In this document: one piece after another, positions 5,452-11,333 of the stretch | How the letters are laid out: every line of letters begins with the position of its first letter | How positions within the stretch are numbered: the stretch's first letter is position 1 | From: 1-14-0-10-45-29 sp964532715 | GTDB lineage: Archaea > Micrarchaeota > Micrarchaeia > Anstonellales > Anstonellaceae | NCBI GenBank assembly: GCA_964532715.1 | Contig: CAZHIX010000039.1 | Location: 1 to 11,333 of the forward strand | Direction of reading: 5' to 3' | DNA: 11,333 nt | Program-made: the position numbers and the translations under genes | The notes under the pieces: generated by a model | The model's database searches: none | The model's input: the letters and a program-made list of their open reading frames with translations, nothing else | Told to the model about the DNA's origin: nothing

Positions 5452-7845
5452 GTGAGATTCAATCAACAGTTTAGCGATAGCAGTATTTCTAATGCTCAAT
5501 TAACTGTTCAGCAATCAGAACAAAAACAAATGAAAATGTCTATTTTTACGAATATGAGATATGTAAAATTCGCAGAGAATGTATCAAAAAAAGAACAGGA
5601 CTTATCATTTAGAAATGCGGTTGAAGGAATTTTGCATATGTATGGAGTATCGATGGAAAAAGCAGCAGATATTTCAAAAAAACTTTTAAGTGGAGCCGAA
5701 TTTGACAACTTCGAGATGAAGATTATCCGTATGGTAGTCCAAGATACATATTCTAAAAATCCAACAGGAATAAAAATTATCGGATACGCCACAAATGAAG
5801 AGGAAGATAAACGCGAGCATAACGAACTTATTTCTCAAACACGTGCACAGGCATCGGCAGACGGACTTATGGCATTATTTGAAGTAGGAGGAATAAGGGT
5901 AAAAGAAAGTTATTTCCAAACCGAGGGAAAAATTGTAAATATCGATTTGGTCCAGATGTATGAGTACCTTGAGGGAAAACAAATAACTCTTGGGAATGCA
6001 AGAAAAATTCAGCTGCCAAAAGAACAACAGGAGACTGCCTCAAAACTTCTTTTAGAGCTTGGCGAACTTGTGGATATTAATAAGAACGGACAAATGCTGA
6101 TACGCGATGAAGCGAAGGATAAATATTACGAGTTTATCCAAAAATATAAAGTTGAGAACCCATATTTGAATGCTTTAAGAGGAACGTCGTTTGAGATTAA
6201 TTCGGAATTTTTTATATCGTCAACCGTTGAAACAAACAAAGTTGAAACCAAAACAGGAACAGTAAAAATTCCGATAAAAGTGAATCTTGGGATTGGAAAT
6301 GCGCAGGTGGATGTTACATCTTCTGACTTTGAGAATAGAGTTAGAATCAGAGCCCGGATATACGATGCGGAAGGAAATGAGGTTGGAGAGTCGTTTATTC
6401 TAAGACCAAATGAACCTAACCAGAGCGCATATGCAAGCTTTGAACTGCCAAAAATTGGAGAGTATAAAGTCGAGGTAACATGCGAATATCTTGATGATGC
6501 GCTAAACCCGTTAATGGTTACAGAACCCATAGTAGTGCAAACAAGTTATATGATGCAGATTGAGAACTCGCCTTGGCAAAAAAATTCAGGGTTTCCGAAT
6601 TTTGAAGAGGATAATAAACCACGAAAGATAGAAAAGGCAGAATATGAGTTAGACATGCCGATGATATTCAACCCTAATAGGCAGTTTGCTCCGATTGCTG
6701 ATGAGAATGTAGATATTGAAACTTCTCGCCTGTTGCCCTCACTTGCAAGTTTTGGCGGGTATAAAATTGAATCTAAAGATGAAGTCGAATTCCAAAATGT
6801 CTGGGCTAAGGCGTATTACCTGAGTAAAAACGGATACGATGCCACAGAGCAATCAAAGCTACTTTTGCAAAATTGGGATATAGACAACATGCAGGAAAAA
6901 TATTTCAAAAACGCACAGGGGCAGAGCGTGGAAAGTCTAAGAAGCGAATTTAGAAAAAAACTTTTAGAGGGAGACGCAGTTGGAGCGCGACAGATGCTTG
7001 AAGATGAAAACATCGGAAGAATGCTTGATGAAATCGTGGGAAACTCAAATATGAAGATACAGACGGAAAAAATGCTCGTGGGAACGCTTTCGGTAGATTA
7101 CAGAAACAGAAATGCGATGCAGGCGATTTATCGTTCAATTAAAGGAATGCGAAATGAAGACGAACCCATTATTATGTTATATGGGTTTGGAATAAAACAG
7201 GAGTTTTACCAGTACGCCGCTAAAAATATTAAAGAAAACGGCATGGTTGCCAGCAAAGAGACTATCATTGGCAAAGGAGTGAGCGTAGGAATCGGGGCAA
7301 ACGCATCCATGCTCTTAAATATCAAAGATTTGCCGGTTGTTTTCGGGTTTGAAGCTGTATATGAAAAGGATCGGACAAGAGGCAAATTTAGTTTGCAGAA
7401 TCCGGTCAATAATCTCGGGTTTTTGCCGATTTATATTCCAAATCTTAGCATTGAATTTTCGCCAGATAGACCGAACATAGATTTACAGATAGATACTAAA
7501 AAGGCGGGTTTTGACATAGACGGCAGATGGAGCACCTCGTTTTTTGGGGCATATGCAACCTATAAAGGCCAGACACAACAAACCGGGCTTTATGGAAGCG
7601 AGCAGGTATTTAGAAATTTTGGAGCGATTACATTAGTTGCAGAACAAAATGATAAATACGAGCCAAACAGCATGAGAATCAGCACTTCGTTTATGCTTGA
7701 TTTGCAAAATCTCAGGCCGGAGCAGATAGGTGTGCAGTTTGATAAAAGAACAAATAAGACCGACATTACGATAGGAATTGGCAGGTATCTGAATCAGCCA
7801 AGCGGGCATAACCCGTATTACATAAATGCCAGTATTACATTTTGA
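5452..7845 (+). CDS. Large protein with OmpA-like region and barrel-like C-terminal strands, 797 aa
   Basis: GTG 5452 is preferred over GTG 5446 because GGTGTG (5443-5448) then sits 3 nt upstream, the spacing used by other genes here. No signal peptide is visible. Residues near 105-160 resemble the OmpA C-terminal (peptidoglycan-associated) fold: I-K-I-I-G-Y-A, then HNELISQTRAQASADGL and a G-G-I segment. The usual GHTD aspartate is replaced, while the Arg of the RA motif remains. Residues about 270-365 form an Ig-like beta domain with IYDAEGNEVGESF. The middle is helical and charged. The last ~180 residues consist of alternating polar/hydrophobic strands with Gly and aromatic residues, ending NASITF with terminal Phe, as in outer-membrane barrels. 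Family not recognised. It is followed with 20 nt spacing by the giant secreted protein, so they probably act together at the surface. The absent signal peptide is the main objection. Confidence 0.8.
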   Translation: MRFNQQFSDSSISNAQLTVQQSEQKQMKMSIFTNMRYVKFAENVSKKEQDLSFRNAVEGILHMYGVSMEKAADISKKLLSGAEFDNFEMKIIRMVVQDTYSKNPTGIKIIGYATNEEEDKREHNELISQTRAQASADGLMALFEVGGIRVKESYFQTEGKIVNIDLVQMYEYLEGKQITLGNARKIQLPKEQQETASKLLLELGELVDINKNGQMLIRDEAKDKYYEFIQKYKVENPYLNALRGTSFEINSEFFISSTVETNKVETKTGTVKIPIKVNLGIGNAQVDVTSSDFENRVRIRARIYDAEGNEVGESFILRPNEPNQSAYASFELPKIGEYKVEVTCEYLDDALNPLMVTEPIVVQTSYMMQIENSPWQKNSGFPNFEEDNKPRKIEKAEYELDMPMIFNPNRQFAPIADENVDIETSRLLPSLASFGGYKIESKDEVEFQNVWAKAYYLSKNGYDATEQSKLLLQNWDIDNMQEKYFKNAQGQSVESLRSEFRKKLLEGDAVGARQMLEDENIGRMLDEIVGNSNMKIQTEKMLVGTLSVDYRNRNAMQAIYRSIKGMRNEDEPIIMLYGFGIKQEFYQYAAKNIKENGMVASKETIIGKGVSVGIGANASMLLNIKDLPVVFGFEAVYEKDRTRGKFSLQNPVNNLGFLPIYIPNLSIEFSPDRPNIDLQIDTKKAGFDIDGRWSTSFFGAYATYKGQTQQTGLYGSEQVFRNFGAITLVAEQNDKYEPNSMRISTSFMLDLQNLRPEQIGVQFDKRTNKTDITIGIGRYLNQPSGHNPYYINASITF

Positions 7846-7865
7846 TGATTTGTGAATGTGATGAT

Positions 7866-10800
7866 ATGAAAAACACAAAACTTTTTTTTGCTATTTTTGC
7901 GATATTTGCATTAGTTGCAATCGCATTTTCGATAGACATCACAAGCTGTCAGGTTTTGGATATAGCGGGAGCCACGTATGATTTGCAAAACGACGTTACA
8001 GGAGGTATCATATGCTTCAATGTAACTGCACCTAATATTACTCTGGATTGCGCTGATCATGCAGTTATTGGCAGTGGCTCGATTAAGCTACATGGGGTTT
8101 ACTCGGATCAATTTAACACAACGATAAAAAATTGCGATATAAACGGATTTGGAAATGGGATATATATGAATTCCGCAGATTATGCAAATATAACTAACAA
8201 CATAATTAATGTCCCTGATTTGACATATTGCAGTTATTCCAGCGGGCCAAGTTGTTCTGCAATATACATAAATAGTTCTAATTACTCGCAAATAATTTCA
8301 AATGAAGTTTCCACGCCAGGTTATGCTATAGTTATTTATGGAGCTAGTTCAATTTCTCATAATCATACAATTCAGCACAATGACGTTTCTGTTTCGAACT
8401 ATTCGGCTATTTTTATATCTCGTGCATCGGAGGTTTTGACTAGTTTCAACCGCGTTTCGGCTGCAATGAGTAGCGGTATTGTATCGGATTATGTACATAA
8501 TCAAACAATTGAACACAATAATGTAACCTCTGACTTCGACGCGGTTGGAGTTCTATTGTATTCTTTTAATGCTGTAATCCAACACAATAATCTTAACTCA
8601 ATGAATGATGCGCTATTTATCGGTTATGGCGCAGGCAATAGTATTGCCCAATATAATAACATCGTTAGCTCGGACAGTTTAGCTATCCGTCTTGAATCTA
8701 GCTCGAATAATACAATCCAATACAATGAAGTAACTGCAAACGATACTGCCATCGGCGCCCACATGAGCTCAAACAATATAGTTCAATACAACAACGCCAC
8801 CGCCACCTATCGTGCCATCTGCCTCCAATCCAGCTCCAACAACACAATCCAATACAACAACGCCACTGCAAACAATAGTGCCATCTTCCTCTACACCAGC
8901 TCCAATAACAACATAATTCAATACAACAACGCCACCGCCACCTATCGTGCCATCTGCCTCCAATCCAGCTCNNNNNNNNNNNNNNNNNNNNNNNNNNNNN
9001 NNNNNNNNNNNNNNNNNNNNNNNNNNNNNNNNNNNNNNNNNNNNNNNNNNNNNNNNNNNNNNNNNNNNNNNCAACAACACAATCCAATACAACAACGCCA
9101 CTGCAAACAATAGTGCCATCTTCCTCGGCTTTGAATTTAATAACAACATAATCCAATACAACAGAGTCACTACTAGCAACAGCCTTGCCATCCTCCTCTA
9201 CTTCAACTCAAACAACACAATTCAATACAACCACGCAACTGCAAACGATGGTGCCATCTACCTCCAATCCAGCTCAAACAACATAATTCAATACAACAAC
9301 GCCACCGCCACTGACTTCACTGTCATTTTCACCAGCTCATGCCCCAACAACACAATCCAATACAACAACATCACTGCGATCGACGTTCCCATCCTTCTTG
9401 ACTCCGACAACAGCATAATCCATCACAACAACATAACGGCAAACGATCTTGCTATCTGGCTCATTGGCTCAGGCAATACTTTTTATCAAAACACTATTAG
9501 TGCAAGTACTTGGGTTAATGATGAGTCTGGGGGTAATCATTTTAACACAACCAACACCGGCAACATCTACTATTTCGCAAACGGAACACCGAGTTGGGAA
9601 GTCTATGATATTACGTGCACTACAAACTGCCCATGGGCTGATGGTGGAAGTGATAGGCCATTTGATTCATCAATAACTCAATGGATTGACCTAGGACAAG
9701 ACTGGCATCCATACACTGAAAACTCAATAGTAACGATGTGTGAAGAATCGACAGCTCCGGCCTGTTTCGGAGAGTGCACACAATCTAACAATGAATGCAT
9801 GCAAATTCCGGACGTGATGCAGGCTCAAAACTTTAGTTGCGGTTGCGATTGCCCAACGGCGGGTTGGTATAATTTGAGTGTAGGAGAAATGGGTGCAATT
9901 GATGGGGGTTGGCAAATTAGGTTGGTTAATACTGGTGCCGACTATCATGTGGTATTTGATATCTTAGATGAAAATGGAGATCATTTAGGGCAGGTAGGGA
10001 CTAATGCCAATACTACCTATACATTTACTCAAGCCTCAACTGGCAAATCAGTAAAAATTAGAATCGGTAATGTTCAACCAGAATTTACATTTGATTTTAT
10101 GAAGGCTGAATTCTGGCTTTCTGGAGTCTGCCCACTGGGCCAGATTTTCAACACAACGACTTGCCCGTGCCAAGATTCTGGATATAATTGTGAGCAAAAA
10201 AGATTCACTGCANNNNNNNNNNCTGCATGTTTCGGAGATTGCACAAATGAAATTCAAACTTGTGCATGGGGAAATATTAACGCTCAGATCAGATCCTGTA
10301 GCTGTGATTGTTGGAGTAAATTAGATACCTATGGAACAATCCACAATGGATCCAATCTCGTATTTAGAAACTCCAACCAGCAAGTGAGTAGTTTGAGAGC
10401 CGTGGTCGTTGAAGCAAGCGAAACCTCCATCACGTTTGCATTTTATGATAATGAAGGAAATTATCTTGGAGAACTTCAAACTCCGACCATGGGGACATTT
10501 AATTATTCCAACCCAAACAATGGGGAAATGGTTACTTTTAGATTAACTTCGTATTGGGATGAAGAATACAAAACCTCATTACAGGCATATCTAACATGCC
10601 CGAACTATCAAATATTTGATAAAGAAACATGCACGTGTCAAGAGGTAAATGATATTTGTGAACAATCTATTGCACCTGCATGCTTTGGCGCGTGTGCAAA
10701 TGATGCGAAAGAATGTTTAATTCCGCCGCTTACAGATTCTTGCTCATGTGAATGTTCTGAATTTGAAGATGCGATTGTTTGGGAAGCAGGCGAGGGCGAA

Positions 10801-11333
10801 ATTGAACTGATTGGAACTGGTTCTAGTGCAACACGCATAAATATCACAGACATAAACTCAGCTAGGGCAAAAATCAATTTGTTATGGAACAGTGGACCAC
10901 TAATAGATTTTGGAACACTTCAGATTGGTGAGGCGAATACTTACAGAAGCGCACAAGGACCATTAACTATCAAATATGTTAAGTATAATTCAACCACACA
11001 AAAAGGAACTTTTGCATTACTAAATAATACATGCTCACAATCCGCCCCAAAAACATGGTTCAATGATAGTAATTGCAGTTGTGTTTGCGACCCACTCAAT
11101 TATTATGATATACTAAATCCATACGAAGTGCTCCCTATACAAATCTATTACTCAAACGGGCTCAGTATTAGATTATTAGATATAGTTATGGAAGAACCAT
11201 TTCCTGCTCAATTTGGTATATATGATGAAAATGGGGATTTGATAGGTACAATTCTTGTAAATCCCGGACAGATTTATACATTTGCTCAATCCAGTACTGG
11301 TAGAAGCATTCAAATTAAAGTGATTAACACCGC
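7866..11333 (+). CDS. Giant secreted protein: beta-helix repeats plus Cys-rich/beta modules (3' partial, spans two gaps)
   Basis: ATG 7866 opens with a clear signal peptide (MKNTKLFF plus hydrophobic stretch to about residue 22). GTGAT (7858-7862) lies 3 nt upstream; ATG 7845, overlapping the previous stop, would add seven polar residues. A short Cys-containing domain (DITSCQVLDIAG) typical of archaeal NosD-like proteins comes first. Next are parallel beta-helix (PbH1/NosD-type) coils of 22-24 residues, with consensus around NNTIQYNNATAN-x-x-A-I-x-L, dense in N-x-S/T glycosylation sequons. From 9739 there are four repeated modules of about 125-155 residues: a Cys-rich head followed by a beta domain. 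Before the 100-N gap the codon phase starts at position 7866; after it the phase starts at 9073. The apparent shift and the stop at 9111-9113 come from the arbitrary gap length. No stop occurs in the correct phase to the window end. Likely an extracellular adhesin or envelope protein. Confidence 0.85.
8782..8891 (+). repeat. 110-bp exact repeat, second copy split by the N gap
   Basis: 8782-8836 is identical to 8917-8971 (55 bp, ending at the gap). 8837-8891 is identical to 9072-9126 (55 bp, starting right after the gap). The flanking bases differ on both sides (8781/8916 and 8892/9127), so the exact repeat is 110 bp and the gap falls at its midpoint. Confidence 0.9.
8972..9071. other. Assembly gap of 100 N inside the beta-helix repeats
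   Basis: Exactly 100 N, the usual placeholder for unknown length. Joining 8971 directly to 9072 rebuilds the exact repeat and keeps the codon phase (TC + C, then AAC). Confidence 0.9.
9739..11333 (+). repeat. Four Cys-rich head plus beta-domain modules
   Basis: Modules begin at 9739, 10189, 10657 and 11032 (the last truncated by the window end). Heads one to three follow C-x7-C-F-G-x-C, a further Cys, then S/F-C-x-C-x-C. The fourth head is degenerate (it lacks CFG). Each beta part carries a hairpin like YDENGDLIG or YDNEGNYLG and then a strand rich in alternating I/K/R. The first two beta parts end in a CP-x-x-Q-I-F-x-x-x-T-C-x-C segment leading into the next head. Confidence 0.75.
10213..10222. 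other. Assembly gap of 10 N between Cys modules one and two
   Basis: The bases before (CTGCA, 10208-10212) and after (CTGCA, 10223-10227) the gap are identical. Merging them removes 15 nt, keeps the frame and gives C-x7-C, the same head spacing as in the other modules. The contigs therefore probably just overlap. Confidence 0.7.

Larger units (their letters stand above)
8497..9500 (+). repeat. Parallel beta-helix (PbH1/NosD-like) coding repeats
   Basis: About a dozen 66-72 nt units encode S-S-N-N-T-I-Q-Y-N-N-A-T-A-type coils. Units between about 8760 and 9420 are much more alike at the DNA level and use C-ending codons, indicating recent amplification. Early units (before 8740) and the last two are diverged and AT-ending. 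Confidence 0.8.

Noticed and set aside
9072..9113. Apparent frameshift and premature stop in the beta-helix gene after the N run
   Set aside because: The shift depends only on the arbitrary 100-N gap. In the phase starting at 9073 the repeats continue perfectly and stay open to the window end.
8698..9191. Long minus-strand ORFs opposite the beta-helix repeats, with Trp/Cys/Arg-rich repeated products
   Set aside because: They are mirror images of the repeated plus-strand codons and span the N gap. Their composition is unlike any other gene here and they have no start signals.
8760..9420. Regular repeats resembling a CRISPR-like array
   Set aside because: Unit length is a multiple of three, the reading frame is open throughout and the units encode beta-helix coils. 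There are no constant repeat and unique spacer pairs.

Overview
The window is AT-rich DNA (roughly one third G+C by eye) that looks archaeal, most likely from a small-genome DPANN-type lineage (a Micrarchaeota or Diapherotrites relative would fit, but the lineage is inference). Four starts carry GGTGA- or GTGAT-type ribosome binding sites only 3-4 nt from the start codon. Two other genes have a TATA-like box centred about 26-28 nt before an ATG with no ribosome binding site, as in leaderless archaeal transcription. The threonine dehydrogenase resembles the archaeal (Thermoplasma-type) short-chain enzyme. Two N runs (100 and 10) show this is a scaffold from a short-read assembly, probably a metagenome.

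Left part (1-4181). A small minus-strand ORF and a small two-helix membrane protein diverge at about 600-700 from a single-pass signal/anchor protein (708-1943). That gene converges within 5 bp on a typical 2-Cys peroxiredoxin (2458 to 1949), whose promoter region holds two perfect inverted repeats placed end to end. Next come two co-oriented minus-strand genes of unknown function (4181-3471 and 3421-2672). The second ends inside a GC-rich, strongly folded palindromic element (2647-2799). A related palindromic motif lies at 27-95, again in the 3' end of a minus-strand ORF. An intrinsic-terminator-like hairpin sits at 2552-2583.

Middle (4182-5451). An SDR-type L-threonine 3-dehydrogenase is on the minus strand (GTG start at 5249), followed by a T-rich tract suited to archaeal termination. 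Its promoter region is shared divergently with the gene to the right.

Right part (5452-11333). Two plus-strand genes form a tight transcription unit. The first encodes a ~797-residue protein with a region resembling the OmpA C-terminal fold, an Ig-like segment and a C-terminal third of alternating amphipathic strands ending in phenylalanine. The second starts 20 nt downstream and encodes a very large secreted protein, still open at the window end: signal peptide, Asn-rich parallel beta-helix repeats, then at least four repeated Cys-rich-head plus beta-domain modules. The 100-N gap lies inside the beta-helix repeats and makes this one gene look frameshifted. The exact 55+55 bp repeat structure around the gap indicates an assembly-graph break, with a likely true gap of zero or a multiple of 135 bp, so the frame is intact. 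The pair looks like a cell-surface system.

The least explained signals are the palindromic element family, the double operator at the peroxiredoxin, the OmpA-like/barrel-like protein in a probable archaeon, and the repeated Cys/beta module.
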